The notes beneath the pieces were generated by a model. It was not told the origin of the DNA. It saw nothing but the letters and a program-made list of their open reading frames with translations, and made no database searches. From the NCBI GenBank assembly GCA_015501075.1, contig JADNYJ010000022.1, forward strand, positions 248,001 to 312,000: a DNA stretch of 64,000 bases, read 5' to 3'. Each line of letters opens with the position of its first letter. Position 1 is the stretch's first letter. This stretch comes from Gymnopilus junonius. Its lineage: Eukaryota > Basidiomycota > Agaricomycetes > Agaricales > Galerinaceae. Of the stretch, positions 24,656 to 35,852 are shown piece by piece. The translations under genes were made by a program, and so were the position numbers.

Positions 24656-25366
24656 ATAGGCAACTTCAGCCAAAATGGGTCCAAATAGCACGTCGAGCAC
24701 CGATCTATAAAATTATCCAGATGCTATCGCTATTCAGACAAATTAAAAAAAGTCGTATGTTATAAGCATTTAGAGTTTGGTTGTTTAGATAGTTCGAGGG
24801 CCTGCCTGAGCCCCTGAAGGGTCTGAGTACTTGAGTGATGTTTTCTGTCAGGTTCTCCTGTCTATGACGGTCCGCCCACACGGGGTCCGAGCGGCCCGTT
24901 GAAATCTTGGTGGTGGCGCCTATATCAATATCAATATCAATATATCGAAGTGCCTGAAGGAGCAGTCCTAATCTCCTAATAATCTAACGCCAGGGCACAT
25001 ACAGCTATACCACAGACCCTATTGGTTCCTTTTGGACAGGAATACAGATTAAAACCTCATTGGAGAGAATGAGGAATTGTCCTGGACTGAATGAACAGCT
25101 TATGAAAGGTTAACATCGTGCGATGTTGCTGTCAAACAGTTAAATCCTTTCTACAAGCGTATATGAGTCACTGAACTATACATTCCAGACTTAGAGAAAA
25201 GCCAATGCAGCTTCGATGATAACTGAGTCAGCCTCAATTAGACAATGCGATATAGCGTACATGAGCAAGATAAGACAAGATAATATCACAAGTCAGTCAC
25301 TCCAAAACAGCTTTGCCGTGCTCTCTACCGGATGCCAAGAAATGCCAGGGCCGGCAAATATTGTCG
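24656..25366. other. Intergenic, RidA to pseudokinase gene (convergent)
   Basis: This spacer holds the 3' ends of RidA (+) and of the pseudokinase-like gene (-). It contains a short TATCAA microsatellite near 24921-24945. I see no conserved coding pattern; an open frame at 25216-25479 overlaps the end of the - strand gene and is a shadow. Confidence 0.5.
24921..24945. repeat. TATCAA microsatellite
   Basis: About three to four copies of the hexamer TATCAA sit in the 3' spacer after RidA. It is a simple repeat with no other evident role. Confidence 0.6.
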
Positions 25367-26826
25367 TTAAGACGAATTACCAGAAGACTCAGGAGAGGAT
25401 GAAGCAAGTTTCTCAAAAACGTCCGCATCAAGGGACCGACAGAGAGCTTCAAAAAGTCTCCGAGCATCGTCGGCCGTAAAGCTTCCGTGGATCATAGCTT
25501 TCGTCAACGATTTGAACTTAGGTAATATCGAAGGGACCTAAGCCAAAAGCGATTGTTAAATAATGACAATGATAAGAGAGCTTGCACATTTTATTTCCGA
25601 CACTTACATCGTCCAACAAATTTTCGAACAATGTCCCACAGTTTTGAACATCGCGTCTGAATGGACATGCAGGAATTGATTGTGGTCCCTCGGAAGGCGT
25701 TGCCGGGGATGATGAGGGAAATAATGTTTCAAGAGGAATGCGCCTCGATTCAGTGAAATTCACAAGGTAGTATCGAACTGGATAAGACATGCGATCAAAG
25801 CGCGGTGATGAAGTAGTGGCCTTTGGATGGGAGCTTGTGGAAAGCACCGAGTCCTTGAGGGCACTACTCAAGTCTACCATATACGAGGAGGGGTCGGCAA
25901 GGTTCAAACCAGCGATTCTTTGCTCGCGTAAAAATGAAAGGCCCTACGTGCACGTTGTGAAGTGGTTAAAATATAACATCCAGGTGGAACGTACCTCGAG
26001 GACTTGTCGAAAAAAGTCTATATAATGCGCCACATTTATGAGAGGAGGCTTGTTGTACTGCGATAGCCCTTGAAGAAATAGGTACACTTGATCGTCCTTC
26101 TCGATTGCTCGCAAAATCTGAACAGCAGGGTTCCATGGATCTTCCCGCAATTCTGGGAGATTGAGTTCCAAAAGTAAAAACAATTCTTGAGAAGACCTTT
26201 CGAGTCGTCTGACCATAAGAGAAGGCCAAGACCCTTCAAAGTCAAGGGTGTCGCCTACCACCGATTCGAGCATAGCCTATAAGCATGTCCAAAGTGAAAT
26301 ACGGTTTATTGGCGTAGAAATGGTAGACATACAAGGTTGGAAGGACCTTTGTCTATGAAGGGGTCGGGTTTCTTGCTGACTAAAGCATCAACCAGGCGGT
26401 CGAAATCTCTGAAAAAAAAAATCAGCAAACCAAGAACGAGAGAGTGAAAAGATTTTTTTTAGCCTACAACGCTTCATCGGTCCTGAAGGACGAAACTGAT
26501 CCTGATCGGGAAGGATTGTTGGACAAGCGCGTCATGTTTGATAAAAGTAACTGGACCTCTACGTCGGAATCATAACCTAGTCCATGATCAGCACTCTTCA
26601 GTCTCGGCATGCGTTGCAGAGGATGGCCAAAACCCGCATTCTCAAACTCCTCTGAGTCGTCAAGAGTGGAGTCGGTATGAGAACCGTCGTCATCTCCGTC
26701 TGAACCAGATTCCGGGGAGTCATAGATCACTTCGAGTAAATGACTGCTTTTTGCTTCAGTATGAAAAGATGTATTTGCCAAAAGTGGCTCGGTAGGCGCG
26801 CTTGGGTAGGTGTATGGAGAAGTCAT
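25367..26826 (-). CDS. Protein-kinase-fold pseudokinase-like protein
   Basis: The predicted protein is about 410 residues. The N-terminal third is acidic and Ser-rich (SPESGSDGDDDGSHTDST). The rest has the layout of a degenerate kinase domain: a hinge-like segment DDQVYLFLQGLSQYNKPP, an alpha-E-like helix AHYIDFFRQVLEGLSFLREQ, then RIAGLNLADPSSYMVDLS where a kinase has HRD...N, and YYLVNFTESRRIPLE where a kinase has DFG. HRD is replaced by GLN and DFG by NFT, so both catalytic aspartates are absent. No clear glycine loop or VAIK lysine is visible. The C-terminus ends SSSPESSGNSS. Introns lie near 25559-25607, 25948-25997, 26277-26330 and 26410-26466. The ATG at 26826 overlaps a TGA of an upstream open frame. 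The family is common in basidiomycetes but has no known function. Confidence 0.7.
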
Positions 26827-27475
26827 AATAGGTGGATCAAGTTGAGTGGCATTTGACCAGTGTGGTTATCTATGTATCGGAATGAAGAACCAATCGAGGA
26901 GAAACATTTAGATGACGCGGTCTTTGTCAATGTCATCGTGTCAAGACAGGGGTACCCCACGCCGAACCTATGAGAATAATGGACAAGCTCATCGTCAAAC
27001 TCTTTGACAGCCCGTGAAGCATCCAACTCGTCTTCCAATATAAGCGTCGTCGATCGAAATGGAGGATACAGCAAAAAGGCTGCACAGGAACTGAGCCGAT
27101 ATTAAAATTTTGCCAAGCGGGTATTTTCACGTGACCTTGGTACACTCTAGCTTACGCGCTGGACAGTAGTGGACAGTGGAGAGTTGTTGTTCATGCTGAA
27201 TCTTTGCAGTGAATTCCTATGCGACCTGGCGCCCTTTTGCTCTGCATTATGCAACTCTCTATATGTCCAAAAATCTCGACAGCTTTACATGGAGCCCCTA
27301 GCGCTCACTCATCTCCTGATAGGACTTGATTTACCGCCATCCGATGGCGGTCCGCTTTTCGTCGTGCTGGCCCGCTCCATGAGGCTGATTCATAGATATC
27401 AAGCAGGGTCTGGTAATTATAAATACACCACCATAGTCTGCTTCCCCCCTCGCTACCTTCTCTCTTCGCGTACCA
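26827..27475. promoter_or_regulatory. Divergent promoter region, pseudokinase gene and DSD1
   Basis: This 649-bp spacer separates two divergent genes. It contains TCACGTGA (CACGTG core at 27128-27133) and a TATAAATA box at 27418-27425, about 50 bp before the D-serine dehydratase ATG. An 83-codon open frame (26823-27074, - strand) lacks an ATG start and was not called. Confidence 0.55.
27418..27425 (+). promoter_or_regulatory. TATA box of the D-serine dehydratase gene
   Basis: TATAAATA lies 51 bp upstream of the ATG at 27476, which suits a short 5' UTR. A pyrimidine-rich stretch (CTTCCCCCCTCGCTACCTTC) follows just before the start, as is common in highly expressed fungal genes. Confidence 0.55.
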
Positions 27476-29037
27476 ATGGTCGTACAGACAGAAACTCCCG
27501 TCAAACTTCTGCTCACTCCAGAGAAACACTCTCTAGTAAATGCTTTCGTAGGGAAGTCTTTGGAGGGTCTAAGGACCCCTGCAATAGTCATAGACCGCAA
27601 GCTATTCTCTCAGAATTGTGCTCGAATGCATAAGAAAGCCAGGGAATGGGGTGCTACATTTCGTGCTCACCTCAAGACACATAAGGTATGTTGTCCCAGG
27701 CTGGATCGAAATATGCCTCCAAGTAACATTTCATCTAGACAACGGAAGGAACGAAGCTTCAGTTAATATCTGAGGAGGACCGCACTCATGCAGTCGTGGT
27801 GTCGACTATGATGGAGGCATGGGAAGTGGTCGAAAGTGGTCTGGTTGCGGATGGTACCGTCAAAGATGTCAGTCACCACATCTTCTACTTTGCATTTGTA
27901 ATTCATTATTTTTAATGGATCAGATTCTATATGGACTGCCCGTCCCTGTGAATAAGGTCGCAGACTTGTCTGCCCTTTGGGATAAACTTGAAGCACATGG
28001 AGGCATTATGAGGTTGTTAGTAGATCACCCCGATCAAGTGCGTTTCTTGGAGGAATTTGAAAGTACTCAGCAGAAGACGAGACGCTGGTCGGTCTTCGTG
28101 AAGATTAATGGTGGCCAAAAGTAAGTCACGTACTCTTAAACGCGATCTATTCACTAATCAATCATAGTCGTGCTGGAGTCGTTCCTGGTTCTCAAGAATT
28201 CTCGGCCCTGCTAGATGTTATTTTGAAATCTCCTGCAGTAAACCTCTATGGTTTCTATGGACATGCTGGCAATTCTTATGCATCAACTTCTCTGTCTGAA
28301 GCATCTGTATTCTTATCCCAAGAAGTGCAGGTTGTCAACAGTGCAGCGGAATATGCTCTTGAAGCTATTTCCCGTCTCGAGCAGCAGGTAATTGTCACGC
28401 AGCCTTTTGTACTTTCTGTGGGTTCGACTCCTACGGCACATGCCGCAAGCGCAGAGGCAAGGGAACTGCTTTCAAAGGTTCTACATGGCGTTCTCGAACT
28501 GCATGCAGGTAAATACTGCCCGGTCTAATTTCGTATTTTGCTAATGTGCTTCCACTTCATCCAGGCAATTACCCAATGCTAGACTTGCAGCAACACCATA
28601 CAACTTTGATTGACCACGCTCAAATTTCTCAACATGTGAGAGCGACAGTGATATCATATTATCCTGGAAGAGGAGCAAATGGCAAAGACGAGGCCTTGGT
28701 TGATGCTGGCGCCATTGCTTTCAGCAAAGATACAGGGCCTTCCGGTATTTTTGGAGAAGTTATTGGCCTCCCGTGGATATTGTCAAGAATATCACAAGAA
28801 CATGGAATCCTAACGTCAGATGACGCCAGTCCGACCCCTTTGAAATTAGGATCGACAGTAGGCATTGTAGGGCAGCATGCTTGCCTGATTACAGCGGTAA
28901 GATATCTTGTCACTAAACATAGCTCATAGTCCTCATTTATCTATTTTAAGGCTTATCCTTGGTACTACATCGTTGATTCCGACGTTGAAAGGGGTCAAAA
29001 GGTTGTAGATATTTGGGTTCCTTGGAAAGGATGGTAA
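27476..29037 (+). CDS. DSD1: D-serine dehydratase (Dsd1-type, PLP and Zn dependent)
   Basis: Dsd1 converts D-serine to pyruvate and ammonia through an aminoacrylate intermediate, using PLP and zinc. It has the fold-III alanine-racemase N-terminal barrel: LRTPAIVIDRKLFSQNCARM, then FRAHLKTHKT, in which Lys of THK is the PLP lysine. Next come DILYGLPVPVNKV, YGFYGHAGNSY and VLSVGSTPTAHA. The C-terminal domain has ATVISYYPGRGANGKDEALV, DAGAIAFSKD and VGIVGQHACLITAAYPWYY; His and Cys of QHACL are the zinc ligands of this family. The end is VDIWVPWKGW. Five introns are implied and the mature length is about 425-430 residues, close to yeast Dsd1. All catalytic features are intact. No targeting signal is seen, so the enzyme is probably cytosolic. 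Confidence 0.95.
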
Positions 29038-29349
29038 TTAGGAGAAAGACCTACCGAATAACATGATCCATTTATGCTGTGAAACATGACGTTAGCAGGG
29101 CGCATTGCGCTTGTTGCTTTATTTTGCGCCTATTTCGACTTGATTTCGACTTGATTTTGACTGCTGAATTTCAATTCTTGAAGGAAATGATGTGCACGTG
29201 ACTACGTGTACTGCTTCATCAGTCATAAATGGACCAGTCAAGCGACTGTGGCCATGAGGCGGCCGCGGTTCAGAAGTCTTGGATTGTGAACAGTGCTCTC
29301 ATATCCAGTGCTTTCGCTTTCGTTCATTTGATTGTTTCGTGCTGGTACC
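29038..29349. promoter_or_regulatory. Spacer between DSD1 and the Rab4-type gene
   Basis: The spacer contains CACGTG at 29195-29200 and a second ACGTG nearby (ACTACGTGTA). It carries the 3' end of DSD1 and the promoter of the Rab gene. No coding sequence is seen. Confidence 0.5.
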
Positions 29350-30449
29350 ATGCCAGACGATTATGAGGGAGATGCGACGGAGCTCTTAGAAACCTATGGT
29401 ATGTGTTGTCTGCTTTCCATCGTCCATGCTGTCTCATGCTTCTGACCTCGCTTTCGGCAGATTTTTTGATGAAATACATTATTATTGGTCACTATTTATT
29501 TTCGATTTCCTCCCGTATGGGCTTTGAAGGTAATTTTTGCTATAGGGGAAGCAGGGACCGGCAAATCATGTCTATTGCATCATTTCACCCACAATTCATG
29601 TTCGTCCACTTGGTTCTATTCATTCTTCCTATCTAATCTTTCCCCAGTCAAAGACCATTCACAGCACACAATCGGAGTCGAATTTTCAAGTAGAACGGTA
29701 AAATTAGGGGAGAAGAGAATCAAACTACAGGTCCGTTGTGGTGCAAAGAAACGTTATGGTTTCTCCGCTCACACCATTGTAGTTGTGGGACACGGCAGGC
29801 CAGGAGCGCTTCCGGTCGGTAGATTCGTGCTCTCTTGGAGCATCCGAATGACGTAGGTTGCACAGTTCAGTCACCCGGAGTTATTATCGCGGCGCTGCAG
29901 GAGCAATACTGGTCTATGACATTACAAAGTAAGACCGCACTTGTCGTTTGATATACCAGGTTTCAAGCAGTTTCAGTCGAGACTCCTTCAACAATCTTTC
30001 TAGGTGGCTTGCAGATGCTAGAACGCTTGCTAGTCCGCACTTGGTGGTAGTGCTTGTCGGTAATAAGTCCGACCGTGAAGAAGAAAGGGAGGTTGAGTGG
30101 GCAGAAGCAAGCAGATGGGCGGCTGAGAATGGTACGTAAATGGCAACGTTTGGCTTCTGTGCAAATGTCAATTTTTTTTCTAGACGTCCACTTTTTAGAA
30201 GCCTCTTCACTTACAGGTGAAAACGTTGAGGCACCATTCTTACTAGCGGCCCGTGCAATTCTCTTAGCCATAGAGTCAGGCACTCTAGATCCAGAAAAAG
30301 CCGGCAGTGGTGTCAGTTATGGCGATAGAGCTTTACGCAGAGTCAACAGTTCCAGCCGTTTAAGTTTTGGGAGTTTAAGTGGAGTCCGGCGGAGAGGCAC
30401 TGTGAAACTCAAAGCAAAGAGCTGGATTCCGGGAACGAAATGCTGTTGA
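29350..30449 (+). CDS. Rab4-type small GTPase
   Basis: This Rab GTPase acts in early endosome recycling. It starts [18 protein letters not shown], and splicing then gives [20 protein letters not shown] (P-loop), [20 protein letters not shown] (switch I/effector region), [20 protein letters not shown] (switch II), [20 protein letters not shown] (NKxD) and [14 protein letters not shown] (an SAK-like motif). The protein ends GTKCC, a C-terminal double-Cys geranylgeranylation signal, after a basic Ser-rich tail. The [10 protein letters not shown] effector region favours Rab4 over other subfamilies. There are about seven introns. One exon (29783-29814) is only 32 bp and encodes [10 protein letters not shown] plus part of a codon. 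Length is about 235 residues, slightly long because of the tail. Confidence 0.92.
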
Positions 30450-31375
30450 ACCGTGCAGAGACAAAGTTCTTCGGGCATTAGGTAACACACCCTTATCACA
30501 CCTAACTTCGCTGGACGAGCGTTGACTCAACTAATTATTTCTCAGTTCCTTGCGAATCCCCCTTTCATTTTCTTCTGCTAGTCCCCATTCATGCCAAGGA
30601 TACCCACTCATCCTGCGTGGCTTCTCGTGATTTTGCACCACTTCGTGAGTGAAATATTCAAATTTTGCATCTCTTCACTCTCATGCGTTGTACAGTCTCA
30701 CGCAGGCATTTCTCTCCAATACTCTCAGCTACATTTACTCTTTTCAATCTAGTAGACCATCTGCATTTTTCTACCTAATCATTCATCACTGCCCTCATCT
30801 AGTATCGGATAATATTGTACAAGTGACCTTTTGGAATTATTGTTATCTCAAGCTTGTTTTCAGACCACACGAACATAGTGCATCTTCATTCTTCTGCGAG
30901 TGTTCTAACGAGGTCAGCCAGAGGTCACCTTATGTCTCTCTGGGACGAGAAGGCGAGCAGCGATATAGAAGTTACCGGAAGAGGATTTTCCCATGCGCAA
31001 CGTAGCCGGAAAAGGTCTTCTGTGCAATGTTCGCGCTTGTTTACCTTGTGCTCTCAGCCATCGAACCCCTTCGCAACCTCGCCCCGGTCTGCTAGCTCCT
31101 CGTATCTGAACCGCAGTCCCCTTCGGAAAGTGGCGTGTACTGTATCAAGTGACAGCCGAATGACAGACTTGGCCGCTCTTGCGCTTTGACAGGATTTTCA
31201 TCGCACACATGTCGGCCTGACACGTAGCTCAGATTCGTCATGAGATGGTACAATATTAGGTTGTTTTTTTATCCGAGGTCCTCAAGCTCTCTTACATCGA
31301 TAGTCACCCTAACAGAAAAGCCTTTTGAGGTCCGGTTGAAGTATCTCTTCAGGTTCTCTTCCCCAATGCTCCTCC
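30450..31375. other. 926-bp spacer, possible small gene
   Basis: This is the 3' end of the Rab gene and the promoter side of the mucin-like gene. Pyrimidine-rich tracts occur at 30540-30800. The only candidate coding region is the short frame listed separately at 30932-31189. Confidence 0.4.
30932..31189 (+). CDS. Possible small hypothetical protein (85 codons)
   Basis: An ATG-initiated frame (MSLWDEKASSDIEVTGRGFS) ends DSRMTDLAALAL. The composition is Ser/Arg-rich (SNPFATSPRSASSSYLNRSP) and resembles fungal coding sequence, and a pyrimidine tract with TTTTCAG lies upstream at about 30855. I recognise no family. It may be part of a longer spliced gene or only 3' UTR of the Rab gene. Confidence 0.2.
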   Translation: MSLWDEKASSDIEVTGRGFSHAQRSRKRSSVQCSRLFTLCSQPSNPFATSPRSASSSYLNRSPLRKVACTVSSDSRMTDLAALAL

Positions 31376-33181
31376 ATGCTCAGGTCCCCCTTACGTCTAT
31401 GGTCTAATTTACTGTTTACTTCATACTGTTTTCTGAATCTCTTTCTAATCTTGAACGCTTCTTCTCTCCCTTCTGTTTCCGCTTCGTCTGCGGCCGTAAA
31501 TACAACCGTAACAGAGTCCAGTTCTTTGCCGATCTTTGCGACAGCCCCTACGAACTCGACGGGCTTAGACAACCAGGTTACTTCACTGTCGAAAGCGTCT
31601 AGCTCACAAACACCGTCCGGTACATCCCTACTACCTTCCACGGTGCCGTCCGTCAGTTCAAAGGTTGGAGCCTTGCCCACCACGTCTTCAGTTCCCGAAG
31701 CATCTACAATGACCTCTTCACATCCTTCGTCATCACCATCACCAAAGGATATTTCCTCTCAAAAGGACACTCCAGCCGTGCCAGTACAGACATCAAGGTT
31801 TGCTTTTTGCCAATCATATGGTGTCTTTTGTCTAACTGGTTGACGCAGTGAGCAGTCCGGCTCACCGTCATCCAAGCCCACTTCATCGTCTACCCATGTG
31901 AACTCTGTCTCAGGACCTACAAAGGCCAACACAGCTTCAGCAGCAAACTCTCGCACATCAGGTCCTCCTTCAACTAAACCGGTGCAAAGTGGGCAGGCTC
32001 CGCCTTCTACCACCAGTAGTCATTCTACATCAACCACCACATCAGGTAATGCCCATGGAATCAAATTTCGTGTTGTTTTCTGTCTAAGATCGCTTACAGT
32101 CATAGTTGTCTCCCCCACGACCTCCTCAAGAACAAGCACGGTTACAATGCAGGCAGATACGACGTTCTCAAAACCCTTGGCATTGACGACGACAGGTCCT
32201 AGCGGTGCAGAGATCGTCACTACACCTCCACTGGTAACCATTCTGAGCACCTCTACTGAACCTGACGGTGGTGTGGCCACTCTTACTCATGTTGTGGCCA
32301 ATCCAAATTTCAATGGCAACCAGCAGCTTGTGTCTGCCACTGGGTAAGTCTGGGAAAATGTGGTACTATTCATCTTTATATCTTACTTGTGTAGAATACA
32401 CAAACCAGGTGTTCTCGCTGGCGTCTGCATCGTCGCGGGCGTGGTGGCTGCAGTCCTGCTGGTTGGGATAGTGTTTTGCGTCCGTCGTAACCAGCGTATC
32501 AGGCGTCGCCAACGTTGGCTTGCTGGGATGCAGCAGCAGAGACCGCCCTCTGCATCTGGTGATCCTTTCAGAGACCCTGCCTCCACTTCTTCTGAGACAG
32601 CGGGACCAGAAATGAGGTCTGTTAATGCCACTCAGGATGATTTGAGATGGAATGGGAGCAACAACAGTCACAACAGTCCCGTGCAACACGAACCGATGAC
32701 CCATGAACGTCGCAACGTCGGGCAGACATACTCACTCTACCCAGACCCTTACCCAATGTACAACCCTGTCCATCCTGCCGCGATGCATGGATCTGAACTC
32801 CAGCGTGTCGGACCTGGGTATCCCTCGGACCTGGCTATTCCTGTTGCACCGTTCAGGAGGCATTCCCCAACTCCGTCTACGCCTTCAATTTATCCCGTAA
32901 CTCTGCCGCCAGATGAAGAAGACCACCACGAGGCGGAAAAAAACTTGGACCCTCAGGAACCTCTGACACCCAAACCTCCACCGAGGCCTCCCCGTTCCCA
33001 TCTCCGAGAAAGTGCCAAAATTCACGAGTACGCACCGCTCACTCCACCGGATTCTGTTTCATCGCAACCACCGAGTCCCATTTCCGAATCCCGTCCTCAG
33101 GATGTTCTCACGCGACGAACACTTTTGGATGTGCGTTCCTACCTTTCCAGCCCCCTGCGGCGTCTATATTTTGATGGTTAA
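31376..33181 (+). CDS. Mucin-like single-pass membrane protein A
   Basis: This is a predicted type I membrane protein of about 550 residues. It has an N-terminal signal peptide (LWSNLLFTSYCFLNLFLILN), a Ser/Thr/Pro-rich ectodomain of about 300 residues expected to be heavily O-mannosylated, a juxtamembrane block EPDGGVATLTHVVANPNF, one membrane helix (VLAGVCIVAGVVAAVLLVGI) and a basic stop-transfer CVRRNQRIRRRQRW. The cytoplasmic tail of about 250 residues is proline-rich, with PKPPPRPPRS as a possible SH3 ligand and several SPTPSTPS-like phospho-sites. Introns lie near 31799-31849, 32046-32097 and 32345-32394. The layout recalls cell-wall sensors (Mid2/Wsc type), but no WSC cysteine domain is present. 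The juxtamembrane block recurs in the gene at 35853-37723. Confidence 0.75.
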
Positions 33182-33429
33182 CCTCCTCCACATTCAGATT
33201 CGCACCCGTCCGATTGCTTAAAATAACGGACGTTCAATGACAGCATGAGCATGTATTTATATCGATGGGCAAAGTTCTTGCTAGCATACTCCAGGGACTC
33301 TCTTTGCTCAGCATATGTAAATTAGTCGAGTTTAAATGTATTGATAAAGTTGGCAGTGGCAGCTTACATTTTCAATTGAAAATGATACACGTTACAGGTA
33401 GCCGCGCTCAAGATATAATGTCAGTTTAC

Positions 33430-34711
33430 TCAGAGTCCAACAGCTCCAATCACTCGCTTTGTGTCGGTCACAAAGCCGTAGCTCTAAGGTACCACCCAGT
33501 CAGTTACCCTCGCAATCAAATTCAGGACGATTGTATATTTGCTTACGTTCCCTGTGTTGTAAATTACATTTTCAAACGCTCCTTCAGGAGACGTTGTTGC
33601 CGTTCCATCTTCAAGGACGATGCAATCATACCCCCGATAATAGGCATCCACCAATGTACCGAGCACGCACTGTTTAACATTGATGTTACATTTAATAGGG
33701 CAAGGCAACAAATTGATACCATAGAATAGACGAACCTGGTCAGTGTTCACTCCTGCAAGAAGCAATGTCGTAATGCCATTCTCTTTGAGAAACAGGTCCA
33801 GTGCGGTTTGATATCCCCAAATTCCACTCATTCTACGACAACATCACCTTACCGTACTTTAGCCATAAAGGGTCAAATGGGTACCTGTTCTTGTGGATCC
33901 AGAAATCCGTGCCATTCTTTGCACCTTTGAGGTACTCGGATTGCAGAGGTTCATACAGTTCAGAATTGTAGGCGTCACGCATGAGGAGACGACCAAAGTT
34001 TCCTGGAAGTTCAGAGCCAAAGCCTCCGCCGTTATGCTTTCTGAATGAGCGGATAAGGGAGGGTGGGAGTGTTTTGAGCTCGTGGTCTGTTAAACCCCAG
34101 TTTCTGTGCGATGATTGAGCTTGCATTGCTTTTCCTTTTTTGAGCAATGGCAAACTCACACCCAGAGGATCTTGGAACCAACAGATCGCAAAGGTGGAAT
34201 GATATTCATCAAAGGGTCAACGCATGCCAGTCCGGTTTCATGGGTGCGCAGGTCGGGATGAAGGAAGAAACTGAACGACGTTCAATAATTAAACCCTCTT
34301 TCCTCCTTGAGATGGAGAAATAAAAAAGTAATACTTCTGCATGTCAATCACGACCAACGCCGTCTTCTCTTTATCAACTCTCACGACTCTATCGCCATCC
34401 ACAGGTATATCAAGCTGCGTCGCCTTGAGCGGCGGAGGCTGGAACTTGGCATCGTCCTTGGCCTCGGCAGGTAAACGATCCGTGCGCGAAACGTCCACGA
34501 GCCCAGAGGGATACTCGACCCAGAACTCGGTGTCGTTGCCGTATTCAACGGGGAGAGGGACACGAGGCCGCGATACCATACCTGATATGGGTGTATCGTG
34601 GATGGGAATGGGGTCGGGGGTAGGAACCGTTTGTTGCTGGGTGGAGGTGGAGGTGGAAGATCCCATTGAAGCGACGCCCGTGCTGTCCCCCGGCTGGAGT
34701 ATATACTGCAT
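33430..34711 (-). CDS. Isochorismatase-family cysteine hydrolase
   Basis: This protein has the isochorismatase-like hydrolase fold, which includes nicotinamidases and ureidoacid amidohydrolases. After an N-terminal extension of about 110 residues (MQYILQPGDSTGVASMG; VEYGNDTEFWVEYPSGLVD), the domain begins EKTALVVIDMQ (catalytic Asp), then FFLHPDLRTHETGLACVDPL, FGSELPGNFGRLLMRDAYN, KNGTDFWIHKNR and the nucleophile region LLAGVNTDQCVLGTLVDAYY (Cys), followed by GYDCIVLEDGTATTSPEGAF. The end is YGFVTDTKRVIGAVGL. Catalytic Asp and Cys are present, so it is probably active. About four introns occur, near 33480-33540, 33675-33735, 33831-33885 and 34090-34180. The start is the first ATG of the frame; MGSSTS at 34666 is an alternative. 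The substrate is unknown. It lies between two mucin-like genes. Confidence 0.87.
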
Positions 34712-35852
34712 AACCGTCCCGAAACGCCTCACATGTCCCAGCGCCACAAAATGTCACCTCAACTCTTGAGAGATATGATAACGGGCCGTATGAATAGCCG
34801 TCCTGGTTTTCTTTTTTTGCCAGATGGAGAGGGTGAAATATCAATCACTGGACGACTTCTTTCTCCCCTGACACTTCTAAAGCGCAGCTGCGTGTCTATC
34901 TGTAAAAGATAGGAGCATATCGAGATTCCAGGACATCGCGAGAGTAGAGACCAAATATTGCCTAGACTCTGCGAAAAGAGGAGCCAAGGCACTCGGGTGA
35001 GAGATGGTAAAACCTGAAGCGATCTCCAGAGCTCGCCGGCATTCACAAGCAGGTTTATCTCAAAAAGTTGATTTCTTTTTACAAGACTGATAGGGATTCC
35101 TATATTTTTGGTGAGCATGAGGAATCAGGGTGCAGACACATGGTGGTAGAGGAAGACCAGAGGGAGTCATCGTGGGAAGGACGTCTGCTTGATCAGAGTG
35201 TAAATGGGGCTTATAAGTATGTGGTGCCCCCTCCCTTCCACCTCTTGATAATAGCTAAAATGCTAATACTGGATATTAAGATGTGTTATGGGTAACGTAA
35301 TAATAATAAAAAGAGTCCATGAATGTATCGAGAGATATAATGAAAGAAATACAGAGTATGATTGATCAAGGTCCGACGTTGTCCATGTCCGACTGTCTAA
35401 AGCGATGTTAAGAATGAAATAAAGTGATTGTGAGCGAGTGGTCGCCAACATGTTTTCAGCGAGAGAGGCTAAAAAGCCCTACAGGCGTCCGTTCAAGAAG
35501 AGTGAATTCGATTCCTAATATAGAGAATCGAATCTTTACATAAAAAGACATTCAAGTCTTTTTATTTTTCCAATTCCAGCGTGTGCGTGGGATGGGCATG
35601 GTGGGTAATGTCATGGCGAAGGTGAGACCAGGGCGGATTAGAGCGACACGCTTGTATGCGTTGCATGCAGTTGGAGACGATTGATGTGTGAGTGGACGTG
35701 TCCTGGGTGAGACGGGGAGAGAGCCAATGAGTAAGAAAGCGCGAGGATCGCCAGGATGCAAATGTCACAGCAAAAACGATCATCCAAAGGGCGAAAAAAA
35801 ACAGTATGACCCGAGGGTGCAAATCAAAAGAGCGAAATCAAATATTCGCCAT
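34712..35852. other. 1.1-kb intergenic region, no gene seen
   Basis: This region lies upstream of the isochorismatase-like gene and downstream of the second mucin-like gene, both on the - strand. It is AT-rich from 35240 to 35560. A palindromic CTTATAAG occurs near 35213-35220 and could be a distant TATA element for the - strand gene. Short open frames on both strands show no conserved pattern. Confidence 0.5.

Noticed and set aside
26823..27074. 83-codon open frame on the - strand directly upstream of the pseudokinase gene, overlapping its ATG by TGA/ATG
   Set aside because: It has no ATG near its beginning and no splice pair joins it in frame to the downstream gene, so it is more likely 5' leader than coding.
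34545..34844. 99-codon - strand frame overlapping the isochorismatase start region
   Set aside because: The other frame carries the conserved hydrolase and this one shows no domain or plausible splice join.
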